Source of the DNA: Pseudomonadota bacterium
GTDB lineage: Bacteria; Desulfobacterota; Desulfobulbia; Desulfobulbales; Desulfocapsaceae
Reading direction: 5' to 3'
DNA length: 64,000 nucleotides
Assembly: GCA_018817385.1 (NCBI GenBank)
Contig: JAHIUA010000090.1
Span: 1 to 64,000 of the forward strand
The notes beneath the pieces are model-generated. The model was given only the letters and a program-made list of their open reading frames with translations, searched no databases and was not told the origin of the DNA. This document shows positions 1 through 8,636 of this stretch, piece after piece; position 1 is the first letter of the stretch; the number at the start of each line of letters is the position of its first letter. A program made the translations under genes and the position numbers.

Positions 1-1
1 C

Positions 2-379
2 CTTCGCCTTTCCTATTCCCAGTTTCAGGAGCTCGAGTCCTTTGCCCGCTTTGGTACCCGCCTTGATGAAAGGACCAAAAAGATCTTGCAGCATGGTCAG
101 CGAGTCCGGGAAATATTAAAACAGAAGCAGTTCGCGCCCCTCAGTGCGGCCGAGCAGATCGCTGTACTGTTCGCAGTCAATACGGGGATGGTGGATCTAT
201 TGCCGCTTGGCAGCATTGCGGTAATGGAGGCCAAAATTGTTGAGGTCGTCAGAAACAGAGAAGGGTTTGCTAATGCTATTGCCGCAGCAGGAAAGGATGA
301 TCCTGTCTGGCACAAGCTTGAGCAGGAACTGGGAATAATAGTATCTGAAATAGGAGTTGCAGGGCCAGAGGAAGAATAA
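2..379 (+). CDS. atpA: F-type (probably N-ATPase) ATP synthase subunit alpha, 3' end
   Basis: The window opens inside this gene; 125 C-terminal codons are visible in frame 2 up to TAA at 377-379. The segment SYSQFQELESFARFGTRLD is the conserved C-terminal domain of F1 alpha, the nucleotide-binding subunit that alternates with beta in the catalytic hexamer. The gamma gene starts one base after the stop, and its ribosome-binding purines (gaggaag) lie inside this gene's end. In canonical atp operons gamma is followed by beta and epsilon. Here gamma is last and a convergent gene follows, which matches the gene order of N-type ATPases, alternative Na+ or H+ pumping F-ATPases in which beta and epsilon come first. 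Family is certain; N-type is inferred from order. Confidence 0.88.
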   Translation, partial: LRLSYSQFQELESFARFGTRLDERTKKILQHGQRVREILKQKQFAPLSAAEQIAVLFAVNTGMVDLLPLGSIAVMEAKIVEVVRNREGFANAIAAAGKDDPVWHKLEQELGIIVSEIGVAGPEEE

Positions 380-380
380 T

Positions 381-1253
381 ATGGAGACCTTGGAGCGACT
401 TGGCAGAAAAATCCGCACAGCCCATGATTTACTTTCTGTTGTCAAGACCATGAAAAGTCTGGCTGCCGTCAATGTCAGGCAGTTTGAAACGGCGGCTAGA
501 TCAATGGATGAGTACAGTAATGTTATTGAAACCGGCTGGCAGGCATTGTTTCGCAACCATATTCATATTCAGAGCAGGAAACGTTCGTCAGTCGCCGTTT
601 GTCTGGTGATAGGCTCAGACCAGGGGATGTGTGGTCAGTTTAATGATACTATTGTCCAATTTTCCCTGGAGGAGATATCTGCTCTCAAGGCGCAAGGGGT
701 GACTCCCTTTTACTGGACGGCCGGAGAGCGCGTTCGGGCAGGATTGGAAGAGGAAATCAAGATAGAACAACACTTTTCCCTGCCTTCTTCCAATGATGCC
801 ATAAGTGATCTGATGTTTACTCTGGTCCAGCGTTTTGCCGGGCTTCATGAGAAAGAGGAGATCGAAATGTTCTTCCTCTATTATAACCGCCTGGGGAGAG
901 GAGGGATGTATGAACCTGTTTCCTTACAGGTTCTGCCCTTTGATGCAAAGTGGAGCAAACAGTATCGAGAGGCAAGCTGGTCGTCCCGCAGTTTACCAAC
1001 TATTGGCATGGAGATGGATGCTTTTTTTGAACATATTTTTCGGCAGCACATCTTTGCCTCAATCTATAAGGCCTTTGCCCAGTCGCTGGCCAGTGAAAAT
1101 GCCGCTCGACTTTCTGCCATGCAGGCTGCAGAAAAAAACATCCTGGAACTCGAAGAAAAACTGCAGGGAAAATTCCGTGAGACCAGGCAGAGTGGTATCA
1201 CAGCAGAGCTCCTTGAGATTATCTCGGGCTTTGAAGCCCTGAGCGTTTCCTGA
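381..1253 (+). CDS. atpG: F-type (probably N-ATPase) ATP synthase subunit gamma
   Basis: A 290-residue protein, normal length for gamma, the central rotor shaft of F1 that couples ion flow through Fo to conformational change in alpha/beta. The N-terminal helix (GRKIRTAHDLLSVVKTMKSL) and the C-terminal helix with SENAARLSAMQAAEKNILEL are the paired coiled-coil ends typical of gamma; the middle carries the Rossmann-like domain (VIGSDQGMCGQFN). ATG 381 is chosen over the TTG at 357, which lies inside atpA, because purine-rich sequence sits just upstream. It is the last gene of the operon. The gamma family is clear; membership of the N-ATPase branch is inferred from the absence of atpD/atpC downstream. 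Confidence 0.88.
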   Translation: METLERLGRKIRTAHDLLSVVKTMKSLAAVNVRQFETAARSMDEYSNVIETGWQALFRNHIHIQSRKRSSVAVCLVIGSDQGMCGQFNDTIVQFSLEEISALKAQGVTPFYWTAGERVRAGLEEEIKIEQHFSLPSSNDAISDLMFTLVQRFAGLHEKEEIEMFFLYYNRLGRGGMYEPVSLQVLPFDAKWSKQYREASWSSRSLPTIGMEMDAFFEHIFRQHIFASIYKAFAQSLASENAARLSAMQAAEKNILELEEKLQGKFRETRQSGITAELLEIISGFEALSVS

Positions 1254-1366
1254 TTGAAGTGTTCTTCCCTCCATTGTTCAGCAAAAGTCAGGGCCCAGCC
1301 GGTACACCCAGCTTCTCCATTGTTCCAGGCCGCAAAACATTGTCGTGAGTCTGTTCTGGTCCGAGC

Positions 1367-3898
1367 TTAGGTCATGCCTGGCCACCAGAGAATGAGGTTT
1401 ATCTCTGCAGGGATATGGACTTCGTAGTGAAAGGGGATGATACGCGGAGTATAGTTGCCTACGGGCTGCTGGTTGGATACCTTGCCATGATAGTGGTATC
1501 CGTTGACACTGCCGGGGATGGTGGCACGGCGCTCCATCACCTGTTTTACTGATTCGCCGCTCCCAGCCGGTTCAGCGTACAACTGTACTTGGACAAAGTC
1601 CGGTGCGATAGCACCAAGATAGACCTGGATATCGAAGGACCAGCCATCGCTTTCTTCATGCAGTTCCAGGTTTCCCCAGTGCACCCCCTGCCAATGCTGT
1701 CTCAATGTCGACTCCCAGTCTTGCAGTTCCCTGGCCAGTCGGCCTTCCTCTGCGACCCTCCGTTCGTAGGAGGCGGCCGCCGGAAGATACATTTTTTCCA
1801 CGTATTCTTTCATCATCCTGCTGGTACTGAAATGCGGGGCCAGGCGCATCATGCTGGCACGCATGCGGGTTACCCAGGCCCGTGGGATTCCCGCTCCATC
1901 GCGTTGGTAGAATTCAGGAATCACCTCTTCTTCCAGGAGACGGTAGAGTTCTTCTGCTTCCGTGGCATCCCAGCCTGGTTCAGGGTGTTCCTTGCCGTCT
2001 CCCAATGCCCATCCCACCTCTTCGTCATAGGCCTCTGCCCACCAGCCATCCAGTTCTGAAATGTTCAGGCCGCCGTTGGCGAGTACCTTCATGCCGCTGG
2101 TGCCGCAGGCCTCCCAGGGTCTGCGTGGAGTATTGATCCACACATCGACACCCTGCACCATTTCCTGGGCCAGGCTTATATCGTAATCCTCGAGAAAGAC
2201 GGCATGGGCTCGGACTTCCGCTCTCTGAACGAATTGAGCCCATTGTTGAATTAACTGTTTGCCGGTTTCATCTTCAGGATGGGCTTTGCCGGCAACGATC
2301 AGCTGAACGGAGTATTTCGTGTTGGCGAGGAGACGTACCAGACGTTCCGGATCGTGGAGTAAGAGGTTGGGTCGTTTGTATTCGGCAAAGCGGCGGGCAA
2401 AACCGATGGTGAGGATATTCGGGTCCAGGGTATGTCTGGATTGGGAAATGGTCTCTGTATTTTCGCCTCGTTGACCAAGTTGCCGGGCAAGACGCTTACG
2501 GGCGTAGTTGACAAGGTCTGCCCGTTCCATGCCCTTGAATGTCCACAGCATTTCATCGCTCAGGTTGTCGAGGATGGCCTTGGCCAGAACCGCGTGGCCA
2601 TCTCGCCAGCGTTCCTTGCCGGCAGCCTGTGTCCATGTTTCATCGGCCCAGGGGGAATCCCAGGAGGGAACGTGTACCCCGTTGGTGATGTGCGTCACCG
2701 GCACCTCTCTTTCCGGCCAGCGCGGATAGAGGACCTGAAAGATGCGGCGGCTGACTTCACCGTGCAGTCTGCTGACCCCGTTGGTCATACCGCAGGTCCG
2801 CATGGCCAAGTAGGCCATATTGAAAGGTTCAAGTTGGTCCTCGGGGTTCAATCTTCCCAAAGCGAGCAGGGCAGTGATTGTAATGCCCAGACGTTCTGCA
2901 TATTGACTGCCGTATTTCAAGAGGATGGGCTGGGGGTAGGTGTCAAAACCGGCGGCTACGGGTGTGTGGGTAGTGAAAATGTTTCCGCCACGAGTTGCCC
3001 ACAGTGCCTCCCAGAAATCGAGTTTGTTTTCTTTCATGAACGATCGGGCCCGTTCCAAGGTCACGAAGGCTGCATGTCCTTCGTTGAGATGACAGACATC
3101 GACAGTTGCACCCAATGTTTTAAGAAGATTCCAGCCGCCGACCCCCAGAGCGATTTCCTGGATGAGACGCATTTCGAGCCCTCCGCCATAGAGCTTGCTG
3201 GTGATACCCCGATCACTCGCGCTGTTCAGGGGGTCATTGCTATCCAGAAGATAGAGGGTGATTCGCCCGATGATCGCCTTCCAGACCCGAAAACGTATTG
3301 TTCGTCCGGGAAAACGGAGATTTACATGGAGCCAGGAACCGGAGTCTGAGACCATTGGCTGGATGGGGAGACTGGTAGGATCGTTGTAGGGATAAACATT
3401 CTGTTGCTGGCCGTTGGCGTCAAGCATCTGCCTGAAATAACCTTCCTGGTACAACAGGCCGACACCGATTACCGGCACTCCCAGGTCGCTGGCCGCCTTG
3501 AGGTAATCGCCGGCGAGGATACCGAGCCCCCCGGCATAGAGTGGCAGTGATTCTCCGAGGCCGAACTCCATACTGAAATAGGCGATGCCTTGCAGCTTGG
3601 CATCGGGATAGGTTGTGTTATACCAGCCGGTCTGGCAACAATAGGCATCACGCTCCACAGCCAGGAGTGCTACCTGACTTTTGAATTCTCCATCTTTTGC
3701 CAGTTGCTGCAGCTGCTCCAGGGGAAGATTTTGTAAAATAACGTAGGGGTTTTCTGTCTGTTCCCAGGTTTGCGGATCAATCTTCTTCCATAAAGCGTCT
3801 CCGGCATGGCTCCATGTCCAGCGCAGGTCTGTTGCCAGGTCTTCCAAAAGTTCCAGGCCCGGAGGTAATTCTCGTATCTTGTAGCCGTGGTTGTTCAT
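1367..3898 (-). CDS. glgP: Alpha-glucan (glycogen/maltodextrin) phosphorylase, long form
   Basis: An 843-residue GT35 phosphorylase of the compact bacterial/archaeal type. It releases glucose-1-phosphate from glycogen or maltodextrins using pyridoxal phosphate. The first ~100 residues form the DUF3417-like helical module (LATDLRWTWSHAGDALW), followed by the catalytic start YFSMEFGLGESLPLYAGGLG and the PLP-lysine region GTSGMK near residue 600, then NISELDGWW. A C-terminal extension beyond residue ~720 is present here and absent from the second phosphorylase at 46074-48275. The gene is convergent with atpG. Together with the second phosphorylase and glgX it indicates storage-glucan turnover. 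No glycogen synthase or branching enzyme is in the window. GlgP versus MalP cannot be settled from sequence alone. Confidence 0.93.
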   Translation of the reverse strand: MNNHGYKIRELPPGLELLEDLATDLRWTWSHAGDALWKKIDPQTWEQTENPYVILQNLPLEQLQQLAKDGEFKSQVALLAVERDAYCCQTGWYNTTYPDAKLQGIAYFSMEFGLGESLPLYAGGLGILAGDYLKAASDLGVPVIGVGLLYQEGYFRQMLDANGQQQNVYPYNDPTSLPIQPMVSDSGSWLHVNLRFPGRTIRFRVWKAIIGRITLYLLDSNDPLNSASDRGITSKLYGGGLEMRLIQEIALGVGGWNLLKTLGATVDVCHLNEGHAAFVTLERARSFMKENKLDFWEALWATRGGNIFTTHTPVAAGFDTYPQPILLKYGSQYAERLGITITALLALGRLNPEDQLEPFNMAYLAMRTCGMTNGVSRLHGEVSRRIFQVLYPRWPEREVPVTHITNGVHVPSWDSPWADETWTQAAGKERWRDGHAVLAKAILDNLSDEMLWTFKGMERADLVNYARKRLARQLGQRGENTETISQSRHTLDPNILTIGFARRFAEYKRPNLLLHDPERLVRLLANTKYSVQLIVAGKAHPEDETGKQLIQQWAQFVQRAEVRAHAVFLEDYDISLAQEMVQGVDVWINTPRRPWEACGTSGMKVLANGGLNISELDGWWAEAYDEEVGWALGDGKEHPEPGWDATEAEELYRLLEEEVIPEFYQRDGAGIPRAWVTRMRASMMRLAPHFSTSRMMKEYVEKMYLPAAASYERRVAEEGRLARELQDWESTLRQHWQGVHWGNLELHEESDGWSFDIQVYLGAIAPDFVQVQLYAEPAGSGESVKQVMERRATIPGSVNGYHYHGKVSNQQPVGNYTPRIIPFHYEVHIPAEINLILWWPGMT

Positions 3899-4435
3899 GG
3901 TTCGCTAGCTCCTTTTCACGCAGTTGGATGAGAAAAAGAGGCCTGCCAACTCATCTTTTGTGCGAGTGTTTTCCTGATTGACTTAAATGGATGCTTCATT
4001 CCTTGAAGCTCTTAACTGGTCATCTCAAATTCGTCCTTTGGGAAAAAGAATATGTCATCCACAAGAATAAAATTATTAAGCTGTAAAAGCGAGGGAAATT
4101 TCAGCTGATTCGTTGCCCGCGTTATGCCGTAGTGATTTCTGGTTGCTGGCGAAAGAACAAAAGAGTAAGTTGTTATTGTAACTTGAGTTACCAGGGTCAA
4201 AGCAATTGTTTGATCTTCACCTAGAAACAGAGACCTTCCTTCGGGGGCAGGCAGCTAACGGCTCCAATATTTAGGAGAAAATAGCATAGCCACTGGTCAG
4301 GGCGTGTCCTTTCGGGGCATTGCCTGGATTTTGATGCTGAATTTTTGCTGGAGGTAGCCAATTATTGAGCCTTACCTATATAGGTACCATTTTAATATGT
4401 AATGAAATATTTTAAAAAGTTATGAGGTGAAAAAG
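3899..4435. other. Divergent intergenic region, glgP / periplasmic binding protein
   Basis: About 540 bases separate the divergently transcribed phosphorylase and the binding-protein gene, so both promoters should lie here. It is AT-rich near 4360-4425, just before the binding-protein gene. I see no gene, no long inverted repeat and no sigma-54 motif. Confidence 0.5.
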
Positions 4436-5599
4436 ATGAAAAGATCGTGGTTGTCCCCGGGGAGCTGTTTTTCTGTACTTATTCTGGCGCTGTTCTGTTT
4501 TTTGGGCCTTCCCGGCTCAAGCAGTGCTGCGGAAATAAAAATCGGCGCTATCTTGGCCCAAACCGGCCCGGCCTCATTTTTAGGTGGCCCAGAGGCGAAG
4601 TCTCTGCAAATGCTTGTCGATTCCATTAATGCCAAGGGCGGCATTAATGGCCATACCATCAAGCTTATAATAAAAGATTCTGCAACCGATCCTGCCAAGG
4701 CAATTTCTTTTACCCGTCAACTCATTGAAGAGGAAAAGGTTTTTGCCATTATTGGACCCTCAACAAGTGGAGAATCTCTGAAAGTCAAGTCTATTTGTGA
4801 AGAAAACAAGACAATTCTTATATCCTGTGCCTCGGCAGAACTTATTGTGAATCCAGTCTTCAAGTATGTCTTTAAGACCGCTCCCAGCGACTCCTTTGGT
4901 GCCCAGAAAATATTTATGACGATGAATGCCATGAATATCAGCAAGGTCGCGGTGGTGACCGGTAATACCGGTTTCGGCAAGGCCGGAAAGGGGCAGCTCA
5001 AGAAATTGGCTCCCGAGTATGGCATAACCATTGTTGAAGAGGAGACCTATGATAAAAATGCTACCGATTTAACAGCGCTTATAACCAAGATAAAATCCAA
5101 TCCTGAAATTCAGGCCGTGATTAACTGGTCTATTGTCCCTGCACAGGCAATTATTGCCAAGAATATGCGTCAGAGTGGATGGGATGTTCCCCTCTTTCAG
5201 AGTAGTGGCTTTGCCAATATCAAGTATGTTCAGGCCGCCGGTGCTGCAGCAGAGGGTATAATTTTCCCGGCCAGCAGGGTTATCGGAGCAGAAGAACTGA
5301 GCCCGGGACCAGTCAGGGATTTTCTCCTTTCTTACAAGACCGCCTATGAATCAAAATATGGTGAAGATATCTCAACCTTTGCTGGTCACACCTATGATGC
5401 CATGCTCCTTTTGGCCAAAGCCATTGAAACAGCGGGGCCGGATAGTGAGAAGGCTCGGGATGCTTTGGAAGAGATCAAGGGATTCATCGGAACAGCCGGT
5501 GAGTTCAACTTCTCTGCCACTGATCATTGTGGTTTGGGGATTGACGCCTTTGTCATGTTTACTGTCAAGAATGGTCAGTTCAGCATGATGCCGAATTAA
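4436..5599 (+). CDS. Branched-chain amino-acid-type ABC transporter substrate-binding protein
   Basis: A 387-residue periplasmic binding protein of the Leu/Ile/Val (Peripla_BP_6) class. A signal peptide covers about residues 1-31 (basic start, hydrophobic core, SSSAAE). The mature start EIKIGAILAQTGPASFLGGP and the later IGPSTSGES and GHTYDAMLLLAKAI are family hallmarks. The ligand is probably an amino acid, amide or small acid and cannot be read from sequence. ATG 4436 is preferred to the in-frame GTG at 4427 because gaggtg sits five bases before it. No permease or ATPase genes lie beside it, so it is an orphan that must work with distant partners, or acts as a sensor. A strong terminator follows at once, so it is transcribed alone. 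Confidence 0.88.
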   Translation: MKRSWLSPGSCFSVLILALFCFLGLPGSSSAAEIKIGAILAQTGPASFLGGPEAKSLQMLVDSINAKGGINGHTIKLIIKDSATDPAKAISFTRQLIEEEKVFAIIGPSTSGESLKVKSICEENKTILISCASAELIVNPVFKYVFKTAPSDSFGAQKIFMTMNAMNISKVAVVTGNTGFGKAGKGQLKKLAPEYGITIVEEETYDKNATDLTALITKIKSNPEIQAVINWSIVPAQAIIAKNMRQSGWDVPLFQSSGFANIKYVQAAGAAAEGIIFPASRVIGAEELSPGPVRDFLLSYKTAYESKYGEDISTFAGHTYDAMLLLAKAIETAGPDSEKARDALEEIKGFIGTAGEFNFSATDHCGLGIDAFVMFTVKNGQFSMMPN

Positions 5600-5632
5600 T
5601 GGTGGCCTGAAGACTGCCCTCTTTTTTTAAAC

Positions 5633-5675
5633 AAAAGCCCCCTTGAACCCATAGCGGTTCAAGGGGGCTTTTTTG
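5633..5675 (+). terminator. Rho-independent terminator
   Basis: A perfect stem GCCCCCTTGAACC / GGTTCAAGGGGGC is flanked by AAAA on the left and TTTTTT on the right, 34 bases after the binding-protein stop codon. The A and T flanks extend the stem. Confidence 0.93.
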
Positions 5676-5900
5676 TTTGGGTCCGCTTCGCGAGAATACT
5701 GTCTGCCGCTGTCTGCATTATCGGCAGGTCTTCTTGTCCGGTTTTCGTGAAACAAATCGTGACCAGGTCGCCGATAACTCTAATGGGGATCGACCGAATT
5801 GCTTAGGTATGAGTAACCGTCTTGTTTCCGCTGAAAAAGAGTACTGAGAAATCACCCTAAGGGAAGGCTTTTCCCGGCCAACGAAAGAGTGCTTGCGGTA
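5676..5900. other. Non-coding stretch before the alcohol dehydrogenase 1 promoter region
   Basis: No convincing reading frame, RNA gene or known riboswitch was recognised in these 225 bases. They lie between the terminator and the first palindrome, and may carry distal control sequence for the downstream operon. Confidence 0.35.
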
Positions 5901-5953
5901 ACCGTGTCATTATGACCCAAATTCTGCTCTTATGGGGGGCGTAATGACACGGT
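5901..5953. promoter_or_regulatory. Inverted repeat with GTCAT/ATGAC half-sites, candidate activator site
   Basis: ACCGTGTCATTA at 5901-5912 is repeated in exact inverse at 5942-5953. The left arm overlaps a compact palindrome GTCATTATGAC (5906-5916). The same half-site core recurs in the larger palindrome at 6031-6063 and upstream of the second alcohol dehydrogenase. It lies ~155-210 bases upstream of the sigma-54-like promoter at 6109-6124, a plausible distance for an enhancer bound by an NtrC-family protein. Assignment to the regulator at 8636-9976 is inference. Confidence 0.45.
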
Positions 5954-6030
5954 ATGGCTCTTGGGCGCAGGCCTGCAGGCCTTGCGACGGCCCAAATAGT
6001 TCATTGTCAGGGAAGTCCCTGCGGCCTCGC

Positions 6031-6063
6031 GACCCAATCGGGTCATAATGACCCGATTGGGTC
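6031..6063. promoter_or_regulatory. Perfect 16-bp palindrome, candidate NtrC-family upstream activator site
   Basis: GACCCAATCGGGTCAT, one central base, then the exact inverse complement. The core GGGTCAT-A-ATGACCC shares its half-site with 5901-5953 and 14478-14499. Its centre lies ~90 bases upstream of the start site predicted from the promoter at 6109-6124, an ideal enhancer position. A hairpin or REP-like element is the alternative reading. Confidence 0.55.
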
Positions 6064-6108
6064 GGGGAATGTGTGGGGTAACAAGCTGGAATGGTGTTGT
6101 TTTTAAAC

Positions 6109-6124
6109 TAGCACGATTTTTGCA
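6109..6124 (+). promoter_or_regulatory. Sigma-54-like -24/-12 promoter for the adh1-kinase-regulator operon
   Basis: TAGCACG-N4-TTGCA matches the consensus TGGCACG-N4-TTGCW except for one base in the -24 box. It lies ~170 bases before the dehydrogenase start and ~90 bases downstream of a palindrome. The regulator encoded in this operon has the GSFTGA loop that contacts sigma-54, so an autoregulatory loop is possible. Confidence 0.5.
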
Positions 6125-6294
6125 AAGACTGTCGGGTGACACTTCGAGTACGATACCATTCAGTTTGTTGTTTGCCTGGAAATGGAAAAATCTGCAGCAA
6201 TGAAACATAAAAGCGTACCAGTATTGATTCCTAACCTTTTTGTGCTTAAAATTATCTGGCTACTTATTTTTCTTGAAAAAAAATGGATGTGATT

Positions 6295-7443
6295 ATGGAA
6301 ACAACAAAATTTGCTATCCCTGAAATTATCTTTGGCCGGGGAAGTATTAAGTATGCCGGCCAATGTGCGCTCAGGAATGGCGCAAAAAAAGTTTTTCTTG
6401 TCAGTGATTCAGGTATAGAAAAAGTCGGCTGGGTGCAGCGGCTTATGGACGTTCTTAAAGAGGCTGGCATTGACTGGATTTATTACCCGCGGGTGACAGC
6501 CAACCCACGTGACTTTGAGGTGGAGCAGGGTGCAGAATTTTATCTGAAAAACGGTTGCGATGTGATAATGGCTATTGGCGGCGGTAGTTCCATGGATACA
6601 GCCAAAGGTATTGCTATTATTGCCAGCAACGGTGGTAAAATTCGTGATTATGAGGGGGCGAACAGGGTGCAGCGCCCCTTGCCACCCATGGTATTCATAA
6701 CGACTACGGCAGGCAGTGGTTCAGATATTTCCCAGTTCTGTATTATCACCGACGTGAAAAGGGCCGTGAAAATGTCCATTATTACCAGGACCCTTGTTCC
6801 CAACATTGCCATAGTCGATCCTCTGATCTTACGCACCAAAAGTGAGACACTGATTATTCAATCGGCTGTGGATGCCCTTGCCCATGCCATTGAGGCCTAT
6901 CTCTCCCGTATCTCCTCACCTTTCACGGAGCCGCAATCCCTGAAGGCCATTGATCTTATCATGCGCAACCTGCAACAGGCGGTCTCGACACGTTCGCTCG
7001 ACTCCCTGGAACAATTGAGCATAGCCTCCATTGCCGCTTCCATGGCCTTCAGTAATGCCGGACTCGGGGCCGAACACGCCCTGGCCCATTCCCTCGGTGG
7101 CCATTTTGACATGTCACATGGTGTGGTGCACCCGATTCTGCTGACAGAGGTCATGCGGTTTAATCTGGATTCCTCTACTGCCAAAATGGCAGATATCGGG
7201 CGAGTGGTGTTGAATAAACGTTTGGGTTCGGATCGTGAAACAGCCTTGGCAGGAATAGAGAAACTCGAGGAGTTCTTTGCCTCTTTTGATGTTTCTCTGA
7301 AGCTGCATCAGGTGGTTAAAAAAGATGACAGGAAGTATCTGGAGCCCATTTGTCGAATGGCTGTGAATGATGCCTGTAATCTCACCAATCCACGGCCGGC
7401 TTCCTGGGAGGAGCTCCTGGAAATTTGTGAGAAGGTGTGGTGA
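6295..7443 (+). CDS. Iron-containing alcohol dehydrogenase (group III), first copy
   Basis: A 382-residue NAD(P)-dependent Fe-type alcohol dehydrogenase that interconverts alcohols and aldehydes in the cytoplasm. The nucleotide-binding loop GGGSSMDTAKG, the metal-site stretch DALAHAIEAY and the histidine-rich HALAHSLGGHFDMSHG are all present, so it should be active. ATG 6295 is chosen over ATG 6283 because a weak ribosome site (GGATG) precedes only the former; four extra residues are the only difference. Its stop overlaps the kinase start (TGATG), so the enzyme and its two-component system are translationally coupled. It is clearly diverged from the second alcohol dehydrogenase at 14793-15974. 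Substrate is not determinable; short-chain alcohols are typical. Confidence 0.92.
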   Translation: METTKFAIPEIIFGRGSIKYAGQCALRNGAKKVFLVSDSGIEKVGWVQRLMDVLKEAGIDWIYYPRVTANPRDFEVEQGAEFYLKNGCDVIMAIGGGSSMDTAKGIAIIASNGGKIRDYEGANRVQRPLPPMVFITTTAGSGSDISQFCIITDVKRAVKMSIITRTLVPNIAIVDPLILRTKSETLIIQSAVDALAHAIEAYLSRISSPFTEPQSLKAIDLIMRNLQQAVSTRSLDSLEQLSIASIAASMAFSNAGLGAEHALAHSLGGHFDMSHGVVHPILLTEVMRFNLDSSTAKMADIGRVVLNKRLGSDRETALAGIEKLEEFFASFDVSLKLHQVVKKDDRKYLEPICRMAVNDACNLTNPRPASWEELLEICEKVW

Positions 7444-8636
7444 TGGCACCCAAGACAACTCTAGAAGACCTGGTTGGAATTGAGCACCATAAACTTGGGT
7501 TTTACCAGGAGTTACAGCGAAAGGTTGAGGAGTTGAAAACCTCGAACCAGGAGCTGGAGAGAAAGCGCAAAGAGATTCAGGCCTTGCTCGATGGGATTAC
7601 AGACCTGATGGCAGTCCTTTCTGAGGATCTGGAAATTCAATCCGTCAATCACGTCTTTAAAGAATGGTATCCCGATGAAGATCCCCTAGGGAAACATTGT
7701 TATGAACTTTTCAAAGAAGGTGATTCTCCCTGTGAAAATTGTCCGGTAGTAAAGGCCCTTGATACTCAAGAAATCACCAAGGATTTGCGTATATGCAAAG
7801 TCGGCGATAAGCTGCGTCATTATGAACTCATCGCTTCCCCCCTGAAGACAAGCCTCACCGGTGAGCGCAATGTTTTGCTTTTTAAGAGGGATGTGACCCT
7901 GGAAAAAGAGTATCAGGCCCAGTTTTATCAGGCTGAAAAAATGGCCACGGTGGGAGCCCTGGCTGCTGGAGTGGCCCATGAAATAAATAACCCTCTTACC
8001 GCCATCAGTGGTTTTGCCGAAGGGTTGCGGCGCCGCCTGGGTCGTATCCGTGGCCAGGTTGATAATGATATTTATGATGATTTTGAAGAATATACGGATA
8101 CCATAATTAAAGAGTGTCTGCGTTGTCGTGACATTGTGCGAAGTCTTCTTACTTTCAGCAGGCCGGTGGCTTCCAGTCTCCAGCCTGTGAATTTAAATTA
8201 TTGTATTGAAGACACCCTTTTTATCTTGAAACACCATTTCAAAGAGCAGCATAAAATTACCGTCAAAACTGACTTGTACAAGGATCTGCCCATGATTAAA
8301 GGGGATGAATCGCAACTTAAACAGGTGATTATTAATCTCTTAACCAATGCCTTTGATGCCACGGGTGAAGATGGAATCATACTGATAAAGACCTATCCTG
8401 AAAAAGACGGAGGCGCTGGACTTATCGTTCAAGACTCAGGTTGCGGAATCCCGCAGGCAGTCAAGGATAAGCTGTTTGAGCCGTTTTTCACCACCAAGCC
8501 CGTTGGCAAAGGGGTCGGTATCGGACTTTCAACCTGCTACTCCATAGTAAAAAACCATCACGGAGATATCAGTGTCAGCAGTGAAGAGGGAAAAGGATCC
8601 TCTTTTTGTGTGCGCATACCTGGTATAACGAACTAG
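7443..8636 (+). CDS. Cytosolic PAS-domain sensor histidine kinase
   Basis: A 397-residue kinase without membrane segments. A coiled coil (residues ~15-50) leads into a PAS domain (~50-155) with an unusual cysteine cluster around CENCPV (residues 97-102). The dimerisation/phosphoacceptor domain follows, with GVAHEINNPL and His179, then the ATPase domain with the N box (NLLTNAFDA), DSGCGIP and GVGIGLSTCYSIV. Architecture and neighbour match NtrB-like kinases paired with sigma-54 activators. It starts inside the dehydrogenase stop (TGATG) and its own stop overlaps the regulator start (TAGTG). Being soluble it probably senses an internal signal such as redox state, an alcohol/aldehyde or bound cofactor; the cysteines would suit a redox or metal signal, but that is inference. 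Confidence 0.92.
   Translation: MAPKTTLEDLVGIEHHKLGFYQELQRKVEELKTSNQELERKRKEIQALLDGITDLMAVLSEDLEIQSVNHVFKEWYPDEDPLGKHCYELFKEGDSPCENCPVVKALDTQEITKDLRICKVGDKLRHYELIASPLKTSLTGERNVLLFKRDVTLEKEYQAQFYQAEKMATVGALAAGVAHEINNPLTAISGFAEGLRRRLGRIRGQVDNDIYDDFEEYTDTIIKECLRCRDIVRSLLTFSRPVASSLQPVNLNYCIEDTLFILKHHFKEQHKITVKTDLYKDLPMIKGDESQLKQVIINLLTNAFDATGEDGIILIKTYPEKDGGAGLIVQDSGCGIPQAVKDKLFEPFFTTKPVGKGVGIGLSTCYSIVKNHHGDISVSSEEGKGSSFCVRIPGITN

Noticed and set aside
2432-3349. 305-codon open frame opposite the long phosphorylase gene
   Set aside because: It is fully antisense to a clear GT35 gene, has no recognisable motif, and its composition mirrors the codon structure of the real gene.
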